This document shows positions 16,218 through 26,514 of a stretch of DNA of 50,523 bases, piece by piece. The translations under genes and the position numbers were made by a program. The stretch comes from Mycobacterium colombiense. GTDB lineage: Bacteria > Actinomycetota > Actinomycetes > Mycobacteriales > Mycobacteriaceae. The DNA lies in the NCBI RefSeq assembly GCF_001953985.1, contig NZ_MBEI01000040.1:1-50523 (forward strand). The letters are read 5' to 3'. How positions within the stretch are numbered: position 1 is the stretch's first letter; every line of letters begins with the position of its first letter. The notes under the pieces are model-generated. The model was not told the origin of the DNA. It made no database searches and saw nothing but the letters and a program-made list of their open reading frames with translations.

Positions 16218-17471
16218 TCAGTACCGCCCGAAGGCGATGGCCACGTTGTGTCCGCCGAAGCCGAACGAGTTGTTGATCGCGTACTCGTAGTTGCCGGGAC
16301 GCGGCTTGCCGGCCACGACGTCCAGGTCGATTTCGGGGTCGAGGTTTTCCAGGTTGAGCGTGGGCGGGACCACCTGGTCGCGCAGAGCGAGCACGGTCAG
16401 GATGGATTCCACCGCGCCGACCGCACCCACCGAGTGGCCGAGGGCGGACTTGGGCGCGTACACCGCGGGCTTGTGGCCACCCAGGGCGTTGTTGATCGCC
16501 TTTCCCTCGGCGAGGTCACCCACCGAGGTGCCGGTGGCGTGGGCGTTGACGTGGTCGATGTCGCTGGGGCTGAGGCCCGCGAGCTGAATCGCCCGGCTCA
16601 TCGCGTGCCCGGCGCGTTCGCCGTTGGGGTCCGGCGCCACCATGTGGAACCCATCCGAGGTGATGCTGGCTCCCATGATCCGGGCCAGGATGTTGGCACC
16701 ACGCGCCTTGGCGTGCTCCTCGGTCTCGATCACCATCAAAGCAGCGCCCTCGCCGAACACGAAGCCGTCGCGGTCCCTGTCGAAGGGCCGACACGCGCCG
16801 GCGGGGTTGTCATTGTTAGTGGACAACACGATGCGCATGTTGGCGAACCCGGCGATCGGCACCGCCTCGATCTTCGTTTCCACGCCGCCGCAGATCGCCA
16901 CGTCGGCCTCGCCGAGCACGATCTGTTGCCACGCCCGGGCGATGCCCTCTGAACCGGACGCGCACGCCGATATCGGCGTCATCACCCCGGCCTTGGCGTG
17001 CCGTTCCAGCCCGACCGCCGCGGCGGCACCGTTGGGCATGTACTTCTGCACGGTTAGCGGAGACACTGCCCTGAACCCGCGAGTGCGCATTTCGTCATAG
17101 CTGAAGACCAGTTCTTCGGCCGAGCCCAGGCCGGTGCCGATGGATACCATCAATCGGCGCGTGTCGACCTCCGGCGAGCCCGCGTTCTCCCATACCCGCC
17201 GGCCCAGAACGGTGGACATCCGCTGCAGGTATCCCGACCGGCGCAGCTCGATGCGAGTCAGCTGGCTGTCGAAGTCCTCCAACAGATGGCCGCCGATGCG
17301 GACCGGCAGGTCGTATTCCTCGACGAACGGATCGTCGAGGGTGCGGATGCCGCTTTGACCGTCTTGCAACAACTTCCAGGTGTTCTCGGCATCGGTTGCC
17401 AGGGCGGTCGTCATGGCGATGCCAGTGACGACCACGTTCGGGAGCGCTTTCCCGGTAACCAGCTCTGTCAT
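16218..17471 (-). CDS. kasB: Beta-ketoacyl-ACP synthase KasB
   Basis: A 417-aa FabF-type condensing enzyme. The catalytic Cys is in [12 protein letters not shown] (about residue 170), the first His in [11 protein letters not shown] and the second His in [16 protein letters not shown], with the Gly-rich SFGFGGHN at the C-terminus. KasB extends meromycolyl-AcpM chains to full length; its loss in M. tuberculosis shortens mycolates and removes acid-fastness (established). Gene order distinguishes it from KasA: in the known operon kasB follows kasA and precedes accD6. ATG 17471 gives [15 protein letters not shown], 36 bases after the kasA stop. Confidence 0.95.
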   Translation of the reverse strand: MTELVTGKALPNVVVTGIAMTTALATDAENTWKLLQDGQSGIRTLDDPFVEEYDLPVRIGGHLLEDFDSQLTRIELRRSGYLQRMSTVLGRRVWENAGSPEVDTRRLMVSIGTGLGSAEELVFSYDEMRTRGFRAVSPLTVQKYMPNGAAAAVGLERHAKAGVMTPISACASGSEGIARAWQQIVLGEADVAICGGVETKIEAVPIAGFANMRIVLSTNNDNPAGACRPFDRDRDGFVFGEGAALMVIETEEHAKARGANILARIMGASITSDGFHMVAPDPNGERAGHAMSRAIQLAGLSPSDIDHVNAHATGTSVGDLAEGKAINNALGGHKPAVYAPKSALGHSVGAVGAVESILTVLALRDQVVPPTLNLENLDPEIDLDVVAGKPRPGNYEYAINNSFGFGGHNVAIAFGRY

Positions 17472-17507
17472 GGGTCTTGCGAATGTTCCTTCCGTGCTTG
17501 GCAGCGC

Positions 17508-18758
17508 TCAGTAACGCCCGAAGGCGAGTGCCACGTTGTGGCCGCCGAACCCGAACGAGTTATTGATCGCATAACGGAAGTCGCCGTAGCGGGGTTCGCC
17601 CGCGACAACGTCCAAATCGATCTCGGGATCGGGGGTTTCGTAGTTGAGTGTTGGCGGTATCACGCCGTCCCGAAGGCTCAATACCGTAAGAACAGATTCC
17701 AGAGCCCCGACGGCACCGATGGAGTGCCCCAGAGCAGACTTCGGTGCGTACACGGCCGCCTCCTGGCAACCCGCGACGCGAATGGCGTTGGCCTCGGCCG
17801 TATCACCGATCGGAGTTGCCGTCCCGTGGGCGTTGACGTGGTCGACGTCCTTGGGGGACAACCCCGCCAGCTCCAGCGACCGGGTCATGGCGCGACCCGC
17901 CCGCACGCCGTCCGCCGCCGGTGCCACCATGTGGAACGCGTCCGACGTGATGCCGGCACCCATCAACCGGGCCAGCGGCTTGGCGCCACGAGCCTTGGCG
18001 TGCTCTTCGGTCTCGATGATCATCATCGCCCCGGCTTCACCGAACACGAAGCCGTCGCGGTCCTTATCGAACGGCCGCGATGCGCGCTCGGGCTCATCGT
18101 TGCGCGTCGACATCGCCCGCATCATCGAGAACGCCGCGATGGGCAGCGCTTCGATGGGGCCCTCGACCCCACCGCAGACGGCGAAGTCCGCGTCACCCAT
18201 GACGATCTGACGCCACGCGTGGGCGATGGCCTCCGAACCCGACGAGCAGGCCGAGACCGGCGTGATGACCCCGGCGCGGGCACCGAGCTGCAGGCCGACC
18301 ACCGCCGCGGCGCCGTTGGGCATGATCATCTGAACGGCGAGCGGCGACACCTTGCGGGGGCCACCCTCGTTCATCAGGTCGTAGGTCTCCACGATCCGCT
18401 CGGCGCCGCCGAGCCCGGTGCCGACCACGACCGAGAACCGGTCGGGGTCGACCTCGGGGCTACCGGCGGTCTCCCACAGCTGACCGCTGAGCACCTTGGC
18501 CAACCGCTGGACGTACGACATGCGCCGCATGTCCAGCCTGCTCATCTGCTCGTCGATGGGCTCCTTGAGGTGACCGCCGATCTTGACGGGCAGGTCCCAC
18601 TTCGTGACGAACTCGTCTTCGAGGACGTGGATGCCGCTTTCGCCGGCCAGCAATCCCTTCCACGTGCTCTCGATGTCCGGCGCGATCGAAGTCGTTGCCG
18701 CGACAGCGGTTACCACAACGTTGGGGTAACCGCCGTTAGCAGTGGAAGGCTTGCTCAC
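17508..18758 (-). CDS. kasA: Beta-ketoacyl-ACP synthase KasA
   Basis: A 416-aa condensing enzyme, the exact length of M. tuberculosis KasA (Rv2245). Catalytic Cys171 is in [12 protein letters not shown], His in [11 protein letters not shown], Lys/His in [13 protein letters not shown], and SFGFGGHN lies near the end. It carries out the early FAS-II elongation rounds on AcpM-bound acyl chains and is essential in mycobacteria. The GTG start at 18758 overlaps the acpM stop by four bases (GTGA), which keeps carrier and synthase stoichiometry coupled. Confidence 0.97.
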   Translation of the reverse strand: MSKPSTANGGYPNVVVTAVAATTSIAPDIESTWKGLLAGESGIHVLEDEFVTKWDLPVKIGGHLKEPIDEQMSRLDMRRMSYVQRLAKVLSGQLWETAGSPEVDPDRFSVVVGTGLGGAERIVETYDLMNEGGPRKVSPLAVQMIMPNGAAAVVGLQLGARAGVITPVSACSSGSEAIAHAWRQIVMGDADFAVCGGVEGPIEALPIAAFSMMRAMSTRNDEPERASRPFDKDRDGFVFGEAGAMMIIETEEHAKARGAKPLARLMGAGITSDAFHMVAPAADGVRAGRAMTRSLELAGLSPKDVDHVNAHGTATPIGDTAEANAIRVAGCQEAAVYAPKSALGHSIGAVGALESVLTVLSLRDGVIPPTLNYETPDPEIDLDVVAGEPRYGDFRYAINNSFGFGGHNVALAFGRY

Positions 18759-19102
18759 TTGGTGTCCGCTTCCAGCCTCGCCTTGACGTTGGCCACGGCC
18801 TCGGGGTTCTCCGACTCGAGCTTCGCCCGCAGTGCTGCGGCGGCCTCGGGGTCTTCTTCCTCGAGCTTCTGGATGTAGGCGACGACGTCACCGACGGTAC
18901 GCAGACCGGCGAGGTCCTCGTCCGGGATCTTGACGCCGTACTTGTCTTCGGTCTGAACGGCGATCTCGACCATCGACAGCGAGTCGATGTCCAGGTCGTC
19001 GACGAACGACTTCTCCGGGGTGACCTCGGAGGGCTCGATACCGGTGACCTCTTCGATGATCTCGGCGATACCGGCGATGATTTCTTCCTGGCTGACAGCC
19101 AC
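18755..19102 (-). CDS. acpM: Meromycolate extension acyl carrier protein AcpM
   Basis: A 115-aa acyl carrier protein. The phosphopantetheine Ser is about residue 41 in [13 protein letters not shown]. It has the long C-terminal extension (Glu/Ala-rich, [17 protein letters not shown]) that sets mycobacterial AcpM apart from the ~80-aa bacterial ACPs. It carries the growing meromycolyl chain between FabD, KasA/KasB and the reductases. The GTG at 19102 is chosen because AAGGGAA precedes it and it gives the known start VAVSQEEI. Confidence 0.97.
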   Translation of the reverse strand: MAVSQEEIIAGIAEIIEEVTGIEPSEVTPEKSFVDDLDIDSLSMVEIAVQTEDKYGVKIPDEDLAGLRTVGDVVAYIQKLEEEDPEAAAALRAKLESENPEAVANVKARLEADTK

Positions 19103-19187
19103 AGCGTTTCCCTTCGTGATGTGTTGCGTGTTAGTCGAATTGACTTGATATGCGGTTGTACTGGTTGTGCAACTGGTCGAGCTGGCT

Positions 19188-20096
19188 TTAGAGCTCGGCC
19201 AAAGCGTCCAGGTCTGCGGGCGACTTGACGGCACGAGCCGTCACCCCCCGAAGTTCTCGTTTGGCGATGCCGGTGAGAGTGCCCGCGGGCGGGAACTCCA
19301 CGGCCGCAGTGACTTCCAGGTCACGCAGCGTCGCGGTGCACAGGTCCCAGCGGACCGGCTGGGTCAGCTGGGCGACCAGCGCCTCCATCGCCGCGGCCGC
19401 CGAGGCGACCGGCTTGCCGTCGCGGTTCGACAGCAGCTTGGCGGTGGGCTCGGACGTCTGAACGGCGGCCGCCGCGGCGGCGTAGCCGTCGAGCGCCGAC
19501 GCCATGTACCTGGTGTGGAACGCTCCGGCCACACCGAGGGCACGCACCCGGGCCTTCTCCGGCGGGTCTTCGGCCAGCTTCTCCAGCGCGGTCAACGCGC
19601 CGGCCGCGACGATCTGCCCGGCCGCGTTGCGGTTGGCCGGGAACAGGTCGAGCTGCTCGAGGCGGGCGAGGACCTCGCCCTCGTCGCCGCCGAGCACCGC
19701 GGACATGCCGGTCGGCTCGATGGCGCAGGCCTTGGCCATCTCGGCGCCGCGGGTGGCGGCCAGCGCGACGGCGTCGTCGGCGGCGATCACGCCGGCGATC
19801 GCGTAGGCGGCGATCTCTCCGACGGAGTGGCCGGCGACGACCAGGTCGGCGTCCGACAGCAGGCCGCGCTTGGTCAGCTCCTGGTGGGCCAACAGCGTGG
19901 CGGCCACCACCAGCGGCTGGGTGACCGCGGTGTCGGTGATTTCTTCGGTCGATGCGGTGGTGCCCAGGCGCACGAGATCGAGGCCACTGGCCTTGGACCA
20001 CAGCGCCAACTGGTCAGCGGCGCCGGCGAGCTCCAGCCATGGCGAGAGCATCCCCTCGGTCTGCGAACCCTGTCCGGGCGCAAGCAATGCAATCAC
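19188..20096 (-). CDS. fabD: Malonyl-CoA:ACP transacylase
   Basis: A 302-aa FabD. It has the N-terminal LLAPGQGSQ oxyanion region, nucleophile Ser91 in VVAGHSVGEIAAY, and the catalytic His in VAGAFHTRYM. It transfers malonyl from CoA to AcpM for the FAS-II cycle. It is the first gene of the operon; the GTG at 20096 is the first in-frame start giving the conserved N-terminus, though no good Shine-Dalgarno sequence is seen. An 85-base gap separates it from acpM. Confidence 0.95.
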   Translation of the reverse strand: MIALLAPGQGSQTEGMLSPWLELAGAADQLALWSKASGLDLVRLGTTASTEEITDTAVTQPLVVAATLLAHQELTKRGLLSDADLVVAGHSVGEIAAYAIAGVIAADDAVALAATRGAEMAKACAIEPTGMSAVLGGDEGEVLARLEQLDLFPANRNAAGQIVAAGALTALEKLAEDPPEKARVRALGVAGAFHTRYMASALDGYAAAAAAVQTSEPTAKLLSNRDGKPVASAAAAMEALVAQLTQPVRWDLCTATLRDLEVTAAVEFPPAGTLTGIAKRELRGVTARAVKSPADLDALAEL

Positions 20097-20242
20097 GTGT
20101 TTAAGAGAACACTGTGGAAACGGTTTTGGCGGGTGTAACAGATTATGAACCTCGTCTTAGCTTTTTGTGCACACCCTACAAAACGGCTCCTTAAGCTACT
20201 GGTTTGATATCGTGCCGCGATCTGTTGCCTGGGTCACTATCA
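20097..20242 (-). promoter_or_regulatory. FAS-II promoter region with a candidate MabR operator
   Basis: This 146-base gap precedes fabD. TTTTGT (20163-20168) and ACAAAA (20178-20183) form a perfect 6-bp inverted repeat with a 9-base spacer. On the minus strand CATAAT (20147-20142) is a good -10 candidate, placing the inverted repeat over the -35 area and giving a leader of about 40 bases. MabR is known to bind upstream of fabD in M. tuberculosis; that this inverted repeat is its site is an inference. Confidence 0.6.
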
Positions 20243-21562
20243 TCAGGATTGCCCCGCGACAGCCCCTTTGACCGGCAGCGGAACCGCCGGCATGGCACTG
20301 ATGGATGGGCTGGATGGAGCGGTCGGGTAGTTGAGCTGGCCGACCGTCGCCGCCACTCGCAGCACATATGCGTCACGAGGCTGCATGGGATCCCGGCCGG
20401 TGAAGTCGGTGATCCGCTTGAGTCGGTAGCGCACGGTGTTTGGATGAACGAACAACTTTCTGGCACAAGCCTCAATGGCGCCGCCACAATCTAAGTAAGC
20501 ATCAAGAGTCTCGATCAGCGTAGGACCCGCGTCGGCCAGCGGGCCCATCACGTCGGTGTGCAGCGCCACGATCGCCGACGCATCACCCATCAGGGCCCGT
20601 TCGGGCAGCAGTTCGCGGGCCGGAACCGGACGTGGCGCTCCACGCCAACCACCGACGGCGTTCATGCCGGATATCGCCTCGCTGGCGCTGTGATAGGCCG
20701 CCGTCAGCATGGGCGCGGTGGGTCCGACGACCACGGGGCCGTCGGCGAACGCGACCAGCAGATCGCCCAGGAATTTGTCGGTTGGCGACAGTTGGCCGGA
20801 CACGATCGCGACCAGCCAGGTGCCGTGCACGTCGGTGAGGGCCGCGCGCCCGTGCTGTGCGGCGATATCGCGGACGTGCTGGCTCGCGCGCTCGCTGTCG
20901 TCGGGACCGGTCGACCCGTCGCGCCCGGGGGCCGGGGTGCCGACCACCACCGTCGCCGGGGCGGTGGTGTCCCAGTTCAGCGCCGCTGCGCGCGACAGCA
21001 GCTCGGGGCCTGTGTCGCCGCGGACCACCGCGTCGACGACGCTGGCCTCCATCCGGCTGTCCCAGGTTCCGCGGGCCTCGGCCGCGTTCGCGTAGGCGGT
21101 CGCGGCGGTGAACGCCAGGTCGCGGCTGTACTTGAGGATGCCCACCGTCAGCGCGGTCAGCTGGTCCTCGGAGCGGGCCAGCAGCGGGACGACCTCTTCG
21201 AAGAAGTCCATGGTCACGCGCGCCATGTCGACGCTGTGGCGCAGCGCGATGCGGCGGGCGAGGTCCTGGGGCACCAGTTCAAATGCCTGCGCGGTGTGGC
21301 TGACGTTGCTGTGCGGGTCCTGCATCCACTCGGCGAAGTTATTGATGGCCGTCTGCACCACCAACGCCATGCTGGCCCGCTGCGACGCTTCCAGGTCGGC
21401 GAAGAACGGCAACCGATCGCCCATCACCGAGACCGCCTCGGTGGCCAGCCGGCCGGAGTACTGCTTCAGCCGCCGCAGGACCGAATCCGGCACCGTGTCC
21501 AGCAGTTCGAGCGGGGATCTGGGCTGCTTGGCGAACGGACCGGCGAAGGGGTTGTCATTCAC
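20243..21562 (-). CDS. mabR: PucR/CdaR-type transcriptional regulator of FAS-II (MabR-like)
   Basis: A 439-aa regulator. The C-terminal helix-turn-helix of the PucR/CdaR type is clear: TLDAYLDCGGAIEACARKL then FVHPNTVRYRLKRITDFTG. The long N-terminal part is the sensor region and the middle is GGDEF-like in layout. Its position directly upstream of fabD on the same strand matches M. tuberculosis Rv2242 (MabR), an essential regulator of the FAS-II operon. The extra C-terminal tail (about 20 residues, Pro/Ser-rich) looks like a species extension. GTG 21562 gives VNDNPFAGPF; AGGG abuts it, so the start may be used from a leaderless or short-leader mRNA. Role by synteny is well supported. Confidence 0.9.
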   Translation of the reverse strand: MNDNPFAGPFAKQPRSPLELLDTVPDSVLRRLKQYSGRLATEAVSVMGDRLPFFADLEASQRASMALVVQTAINNFAEWMQDPHSNVSHTAQAFELVPQDLARRIALRHSVDMARVTMDFFEEVVPLLARSEDQLTALTVGILKYSRDLAFTAATAYANAAEARGTWDSRMEASVVDAVVRGDTGPELLSRAAALNWDTTAPATVVVGTPAPGRDGSTGPDDSERASQHVRDIAAQHGRAALTDVHGTWLVAIVSGQLSPTDKFLGDLLVAFADGPVVVGPTAPMLTAAYHSASEAISGMNAVGGWRGAPRPVPARELLPERALMGDASAIVALHTDVMGPLADAGPTLIETLDAYLDCGGAIEACARKLFVHPNTVRYRLKRITDFTGRDPMQPRDAYVLRVAATVGQLNYPTAPSSPSISAMPAVPLPVKGAVAGQS

Positions 21563-21654
21563 CCCTAAAACCTACGCGCCTTTTCTAGAAGTTTCCGCCA
21601 AAGGCGGCGCGTGGCGTCCTTAAGAATGCCTCAACATAGCGCGCCGGGAGTGGT

Positions 21655-21710
21655 CGAGTGTGCGGCCAGCCGCACGCTCGGCGACCACTGTGCGGCTGGG
21701 CGCACACTCG
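21655..21710. terminator. Long near-perfect hairpin between aceE and mabR
   Basis: CGAGTGTGCG (21655-21664) pairs with CGCACACTCG (21701-21710), and CCAGCCGCAC (21666-21675) pairs with GTGCGGCTGG (21690-21699). Only one G-G mismatch and a 14-base loop interrupt 20 paired bases. It starts 19 bases past the aceE stop. No U-tract follows on either strand. It is probably a terminator for aceE or a dispersed palindromic repeat; either way it insulates mabR. Confidence 0.65.
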
Positions 21711-21728
21711 TCAGGGCTGCCTTCGGGG

Positions 21729-24518
21729 TCAGGCCACGCCGGGGTCGGACGTCTGCTCCGGGGCGGCCAGCACGTCGTCGATCTTGTACTGGCGGGCGGC
21801 CGCGACCGGCACCGACGGGTCGATCTCGCCGTCGCGGGCCAGCGCCTCCAGCACCGCCACCACCTGCGACTCGGCGTCGGTGTTGAAGTACCGGCGCGCC
21901 GCGGGCCGGGTGTCGGAGAAGCCGAACCCGTCGGTGCCCAGGGTGACGTAGGTGCCCGGCACCCAGGGCCGGATCTGCTCGGGCACGGCACGCATCCAGT
22001 CGGACACGGCGACGACGGGCCCGGTGGCGTTCGACAGGGCCTGGGTGACGTACGGGACGCCGGCCGGCCGGTCCGGATGGCGCAGCCGCGCCCGGTCGGC
22101 GGCCACGCCGTCGCGGTTCAGCTCGCCCCAGCTGGTCACCGACCACACGTCGGCGGCGACGTCCCACTCCGCGGCCAGCATCTGCGCGGCGTTGAGTGCC
22201 GATGGCATCGCCACCCCCGACGCCAGGATCTGCGCCTTGTTGGCCCGCTGATCGGTGGCGGCGTGGTAGCGGTACAGGCCGCGCAGCACGCCCTCGGGAT
22301 CGAAGTTCTCCGGCTCGGGCGGCTGCACGTACGGCTCGTTGTAGATGGTGATGTAGAAGTAGACGTCCTCGGGGTTCTCCCCGAACATCCGCGCCAGCCC
22401 GCTCTCCACGATGTAGGCGATCTCGTAGGCGAAAGCCGGATCGTACGCGACCACCGCCGGGTTGGTGCTGGCCAGCAGCAGCGAGTGACCGTCGGCGTGC
22501 TGCAGGCCCTCGCCGGTCAGCGTGGTGCGCCCGGCGGTGGCTCCGAGTAAGAAGCCGCGAGCCATCTGATCGGCGGCGGCCCATAGTCCGTCACCGGTGC
22601 GCTGGAAGCCGAACATCGAATAGAAGATGTAGATCGGGATCATCGGCTCGTTGTGCGTCGCATAGGACGTGCCCGCCGCGATGAACGAACCGACCGATCC
22701 GGCCTCGTTGATGCCCTCGTGCAGGATGTGGCCGGCTTCGCTTTCCTTGTAGGCGAGCATCAACTCGGCGTCCACGGCGGTGTACAGCTGACCGTTGCGG
22801 TTGTAGATCTTCAGCGACGGGAACCACGAGTCCATGCCGAAGGTGCGCGCCTCGTCGGGAATGATCGGCACGATGCGGGGGCCAACTTCCTTGTCCCGCA
22901 ACACTTCCTTGAAGGTCCGCACCGTCGCCATGGTGGTGGCGACCTCCTGGGTTCCCGACCCCTTCTTCAACGCGGCGTAGATGTCGCGACCGGGCAGCCG
23001 CAGCGCCTTCGTCTTGGTCCGCCGCTCGGGCAGGAAGCCGCCGAGGGTGCGCCGGCGGTCAACCATGTAGCGGATCTCCTCGGCGTCGGAGCCGGGGTGG
23101 TAGTAGGGCGGCAGGTAGGGATCCTCTTCCAGCTGGGCATCGCTGATCGGAATCCGGATCGCGTCGCGGAAGTCTTTAAGGTCTTGCAGCGCAAGCTTTT
23201 TCATCTGATGGGTGGCGTTGCGGCCCTGGAAGTGCGCACCCAGCGAGTAGCCCTTGATGGTCTTGGCCAGGATCACCGTGGGCTGACCCTTGTGGTCGAC
23301 GGCGGCCCGGTAGGCGGCGTAGACCTTGCGATAGTCGTGGCCGCCGCGCTTGAGGTTCCAGATCTCGGAATCGCTCATGTTCTCCACGAGCGCCTTGGTG
23401 CGCGGATCGCGGCCGAAGAAGTGGTCGCGCACGTACGCACCGTCGTTGGCCTTGTACGTCTGGTAGTCGCCGTCCGGGGTGGTGTTCATCAGGTTCACCA
23501 GCGCGCCGTCGCGGTCGGCGTGCAGCAGGGCGTCCCATTCGCGTCCCCAGACGACCTTGATGACGTTCCAGCCGGCGCCACGGAAGTACGACTCGAGCTC
23601 CTGGATGATCTTGCCGTTGCCGCGCACCGGGCCGTCCAGGCGTTGGAGGTTGCAGTTGACGACGAAGGTCAGGTTGTCCAGACCCTCCAGCGCGGCGACG
23701 TGTGCCAGGCCGCGACTCTCCGGCTCGTCCATCTCGCCGTCGCCCAGGAAGCACCACACGTGCTGGTCGGAAGTGTCCTTGATGCCCCGGTCGTGCAGGT
23801 AGTGGTTGAACCGCGCCTGGTAGATCGCGTTGAGCGGGCCCAGGCCCATCGAGACGGTGGGGAACTCCCAGAACTCGGGCATCAGCCGCGGGTGCGGGTA
23901 GGAGGGCAGCCCGCCGGCGGCGTGGCTGTGCTCCTGCCGGAAGCCGTCCATCCGGTCGGCGGTCAGGCGGCCTTCCAGGAAGGCGCGCGCATAGATGCCG
24001 GGCGACGCGTGGCCCTGGATGAACACCTGGTCCCCGCCGCCGGGGTGGGACTTGCCGCGGAAGAAGTGGTTGAAGCCGACCTCGTAGAGTGCCGCGGACG
24101 ACGCGTAAGTCGAAATGTGGCCGCCCACACCGACTCCCGGACGCTGGGCGCGGTGCACCATGATCGCGGCGTTCCACCGGATCCATGCCCGGTAGCGCCG
24201 TTCGACGTCCTCGTCGCCGGGGAACCACGGCTCGAGTTCGGTCGGAATGGTGTTGACGTAGTCGGTTGACGTCAGCGACGGGAGGGCGACTCGCTGCTCG
24301 CCGGCCCGTTCCAGCAATCGCAGCATCAGATAGCGCGCCCGCGACGGGCCGGAGCGCTCCAGCAATTCGTCGAAGGACTCCAGCCACTCCGACGTCTCTT
24401 CCGGATCGATGTCGGGTAGGTAGGAGGCCACCCCCTCGCGGATCACCCGAACGCGGTCGGGTTCGGTTGCGCCGGTGGGGTTTGTGGCCAGATCGTGGCG
24501 CACGAACTCAGTTGTCAA
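21729..24518 (-). CDS. aceE: Pyruvate dehydrogenase E1 component (homodimeric type)
   Basis: A 929-aa homodimeric PDH E1, the normal length for actinobacterial AceE. The thiamine-diphosphate motif is visible as [14 protein letters not shown] followed by [35 protein letters not shown] and the transketolase-like central part ([16 protein letters not shown]) are intact. It decarboxylates pyruvate and acetylates the lipoyl E2, feeding acetyl-CoA to the neighbouring fatty-acid genes. The TTG at 24518 is chosen because AGGAG lies 7 bases upstream and it gives the known N-terminus [10 protein letters not shown]. It is divergent from the lipoprotein gene, with 184 bases between them. Confidence 0.96.
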   Translation of the reverse strand: MTTEFVRHDLATNPTGATEPDRVRVIREGVASYLPDIDPEETSEWLESFDELLERSGPSRARYLMLRLLERAGEQRVALPSLTSTDYVNTIPTELEPWFPGDEDVERRYRAWIRWNAAIMVHRAQRPGVGVGGHISTYASSAALYEVGFNHFFRGKSHPGGGDQVFIQGHASPGIYARAFLEGRLTADRMDGFRQEHSHAAGGLPSYPHPRLMPEFWEFPTVSMGLGPLNAIYQARFNHYLHDRGIKDTSDQHVWCFLGDGEMDEPESRGLAHVAALEGLDNLTFVVNCNLQRLDGPVRGNGKIIQELESYFRGAGWNVIKVVWGREWDALLHADRDGALVNLMNTTPDGDYQTYKANDGAYVRDHFFGRDPRTKALVENMSDSEIWNLKRGGHDYRKVYAAYRAAVDHKGQPTVILAKTIKGYSLGAHFQGRNATHQMKKLALQDLKDFRDAIRIPISDAQLEEDPYLPPYYHPGSDAEEIRYMVDRRRTLGGFLPERRTKTKALRLPGRDIYAALKKGSGTQEVATTMATVRTFKEVLRDKEVGPRIVPIIPDEARTFGMDSWFPSLKIYNRNGQLYTAVDAELMLAYKESEAGHILHEGINEAGSVGSFIAAGTSYATHNEPMIPIYIFYSMFGFQRTGDGLWAAADQMARGFLLGATAGRTTLTGEGLQHADGHSLLLASTNPAVVAYDPAFAYEIAYIVESGLARMFGENPEDVYFYITIYNEPYVQPPEPENFDPEGVLRGLYRYHAATDQRANKAQILASGVAMPSALNAAQMLAAEWDVAADVWSVTSWGELNRDGVAADRARLRHPDRPAGVPYVTQALSNATGPVVAVSDWMRAVPEQIRPWVPGTYVTLGTDGFGFSDTRPAARRYFNTDAESQVVAVLEALARDGEIDPSVPVAAARQYKIDDVLAAPEQTSDPGVA

Positions 24519-24702
24519 CGCACTACTCCTGTTGTGTGGCGGAATGTGTGCCGTAACGGGTGGGTCGCACCCTGCCACCATCGTGCCGCACCGGTGTTTC
24601 GCGCGGATAGCCGACGTCGGGTAGGCGAGGGGGCTTTACCTGGCGAACCACAATTCGGCGGGTCTGGGGCAAGTACGGGGGCCACCCGGTAACGTCGGGC
24701 GT

Positions 24703-25290
24703 GTGCTCATCGGGTGGGGTGCCGTCGCTCAGACGCAGGTGAAGGCTGTGCCCCGGCGAGGGGCGTTGGCCCTCGGGTGTGTCGCCGTGACGTTGATGGG
24801 CATCGTCGGGTGCACCTCGGTCACCAACGGCACGGCAACGCCGGACACCAAAGTGGCGCCGGCCTACCGGCAGTCGGTGTCGGCCTCGGTGTCCGCGTCG
24901 TCGGTGACTTCGAGCGTCCGGGAGTCTCAGCGGCAACAGTCGCTGACCACCAAGGCGGTGCGCACCGCCTGCGCCACGCTGATCACCACCAGCAAGAACG
25001 CGATCGACAAGACCAACGAATTCGTCAAGGCGTTCAACGCCGGTAGCGGCACCGGCCCGACCGAGGGCCCGGCCATCGACGCCCTCAACGACAGCGCCAC
25101 GACGGTGGGCAACAGCTTCAGCGATGCGATGTCGCAGCAGATCAAGGACGCCTTCAACGCCTACATCGACGCCGCCCGCGCGGTGGCCAACGCCATCGGC
25201 ACCCACGCGGGGACCGGGGAATTCAACAAGCGGGTCGATCAACTCAACGACACGAAAAAGAACGCGGTGAAACTGTGCCTGGCAACGTGA
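24703..25290 (+). CDS. Putative lipoprotein (Rv2240c-like)
   Basis: A 195-aa protein. An N-terminal hydrophobic stretch ends in a lipobox GIVGC with Cys37, so it is probably lipid-anchored after signal peptidase II cleavage. The mature part is Ser/Thr-rich ([15 protein letters not shown]) and then helical with two further cysteines ([10 protein letters not shown] and VKLCLAT). No enzyme motif is visible. Its place divergent from aceE matches M. tuberculosis Rv2240c. The start is uncertain: GTG 24703 gives a long n-region; a GTG about 12 codons later would give a more usual signal peptide. Function unknown. Confidence 0.75.
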   Translation: MLIGWGAVAQTQVKAVPRRGALALGCVAVTLMGIVGCTSVTNGTATPDTKVAPAYRQSVSASVSASSVTSSVRESQRQQSLTTKAVRTACATLITTSKNAIDKTNEFVKAFNAGSGTGPTEGPAIDALNDSATTVGNSFSDAMSQQIKDAFNAYIDAARAVANAIGTHAGTGEFNKRVDQLNDTKKNAVKLCLAT

Positions 25291-25303
25291 TGATGCGGAA
25301 GTA

Positions 25304-25333
25304 TGGACCAGGTTCTGGCTGTGCGACGATAAT
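25304..25333 (+). promoter_or_regulatory. Candidate promoter of the DUF3052-ahpE operon
   Basis: TGGACC (25304-25309), an 18-base spacer, then GATAAT (25328-25333) resembles a SigA-type promoter. It is 40 bases before the GTG at 25374, and AGGAGG lies at 25361-25366. Confidence 0.4.
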
Positions 25334-25373
25334 CCCCAATCGCATAGCGCGCGGACGTTAAGGAGGCTCCACG

Positions 25374-25796
25374 GTGGTCGCGGCGGATCACGCCCCGAGC
25401 TACGCCCGCAAATTGGGCATCCAACGGGACCAAGTTGTCCAGGAGTGGGGCTGGGACGAAGACACCGATGACGAGATCCGCGCCGCGGTCGAGGAAGCCT
25501 GCGGCAGTGACTTGCTCGACGAGGACACCGACGAGGTGGTCGACGTCGTGCTGCTGTGGTGGCGAGACGGTGACGGCGATCTGGTGGACACCCTGATGGA
25601 CGCGATCGGCCCGCTGGCCGAAGACGGCGTGATCTGGGTGCTGACGCCCAAGACCGGCAAGCCGGGTCACGTACTGCCGGCCGAGATCGCCGAGGCCGCC
25701 CCCACCGCCGGTCTGATGCCGACCTCGTCGGTCAACCTGGGTGACTGGAGCGCCAGCCGGTTGGTGCAGCCCAAATCCCGTGCCGGGAAGCGTTGA
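25374..25796 (+). CDS. DUF3052-family protein (Rv2239c-like)
   Basis: A 140-aa small acidic protein with blocks SYARKLGIQRDQVVQEWGWD, DVVLLWWRDGDGDLVDTLMD and GVIWVLTPKTGKPGHV, the pattern I associate with actinobacterial DUF3052. There is no signal peptide. GTG 25374 follows a strong AGGAGG (7-base spacer). Its TGA overlaps the ATG of ahpE (TGATG), so it is translated together with the peroxiredoxin. This pairing is conserved in M. tuberculosis, but its role in peroxide defence, if any, is not known to me. Confidence 0.85.
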   Translation: MVAADHAPSYARKLGIQRDQVVQEWGWDEDTDDEIRAAVEEACGSDLLDEDTDEVVDVVLLWWRDGDGDLVDTLMDAIGPLAEDGVIWVLTPKTGKPGHVLPAEIAEAAPTAGLMPTSSVNLGDWSASRLVQPKSRAGKR

Positions 25797-26257
25797 TGCT
25801 GCCCGTCGGCACAACCGCCCCGGATTTCACTTTGCGCGACCAGAACCAACAACGCGTCACGTTGAGTTCCTATCGGGACGCCAAGAACGTTCTGCTGGTG
25901 TTCTTCCCGCTGGCCTTCACCGGGATCTGCCAGGGCGAGCTGGACCTGTTGCGTGACCACCTGCCCGAGTTCGAAAACGACGAGAGCGCGGCGCTGGCCA
26001 TCTCGGTGGGCCCGCCGCCCACGCACCGGGTCTGGTCGCTGGACAGCGGCTTCACCTTTCCGGTGCTGTCGGACTTCTGGCCGCACGGCGCGGTCAGCCA
26101 GAGCTACGGCGTGTTCAACGAGGACGCCGGCTACTCCAACCGTGGGACGTTCGTCGTCGATCGGTCCGGGATCATCCGCTTCGCCGAGATGAAGCAGCCC
26201 GGCGAGTCCCGCGACCAGCGGCTCTGGACGGACGCCCTGGCGGCCTTGCGGGCCTGA
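25796..26257 (+). CDS. ahpE: One-Cys peroxiredoxin AhpE
   Basis: A 153-aa peroxiredoxin, identical in length to M. tuberculosis AhpE (Rv2238c). The peroxidatic Cys45 is in FPLAFTGICQGELD, and the active-site Arg is in NRGTFVVDRSG. It reduces H2O2, peroxynitrite and lipid hydroperoxides, with mycothiol/mycoredoxin-1 as the recycling system (known for the family). ATG 25796 overlaps the DUF3052 stop; a TTG one codon earlier is less likely. tRNA-Val follows 54 bases later. Confidence 0.96.
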   Translation: MLPVGTTAPDFTLRDQNQQRVTLSSYRDAKNVLLVFFPLAFTGICQGELDLLRDHLPEFENDESAALAISVGPPPTHRVWSLDSGFTFPVLSDFWPHGAVSQSYGVFNEDAGYSNRGTFVVDRSGIIRFAEMKQPGESRDQRLWTDALAALRA

Positions 26258-26311
26258 GGGGGCTGAGAATTTTGGGAAGTTGGCCTTCGGGCAGGTAGCC
26301 TGCCCGGGCAC

Positions 26312-26386
26312 GGGCGCGTAGCTCAGTGGTAGAGCTCTGGTTTTACACACCAGCGGTCGGCGGTTCGATACCGTCCGCGCCCACCA
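26312..26386 (+). tRNA. tRNA-Val (anticodon TAC)
   Basis: A full cloverleaf is visible: acceptor GGGCGCG/CGCGCCC, D-arm GCTCAGTGGTAGAGC, anticodon stem CTGGT/ACCAG around loop TTTACAC (anticodon TAC, Val), T-arm with TTCGATA, discriminator A, and encoded CCA at 26384-26386. An M. tuberculosis Val tRNA is known near ahpE, as best I recall. The DNA immediately downstream is accessory, consistent with tRNA-linked insertion. Confidence 0.95.
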
Positions 26387-26514
26387 ACGTTGTTGCAGTT
26401 CAGCGTCGCAAGACGAGTCGGCCGGGTTTGGCGGGCAAACCCTGTGAACTGTTCGGCCTTGACTGAATTCTTCGAATGTGGTGGCGCCGAGCTTCCCAGA
26501 GTTACTCTTTGCCC

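Noticed and set aside
22653..24269. 538-codon plus-strand frame
   Set aside because: It is antisense to aceE, whose catalytic motifs are intact; no homology signal seen.
26312..26514. Phage or integrative-element attachment site at the tRNA
   Set aside because: No repeat of the tRNA 3' end and no integrase was found in the window, so only the islet context is reported.
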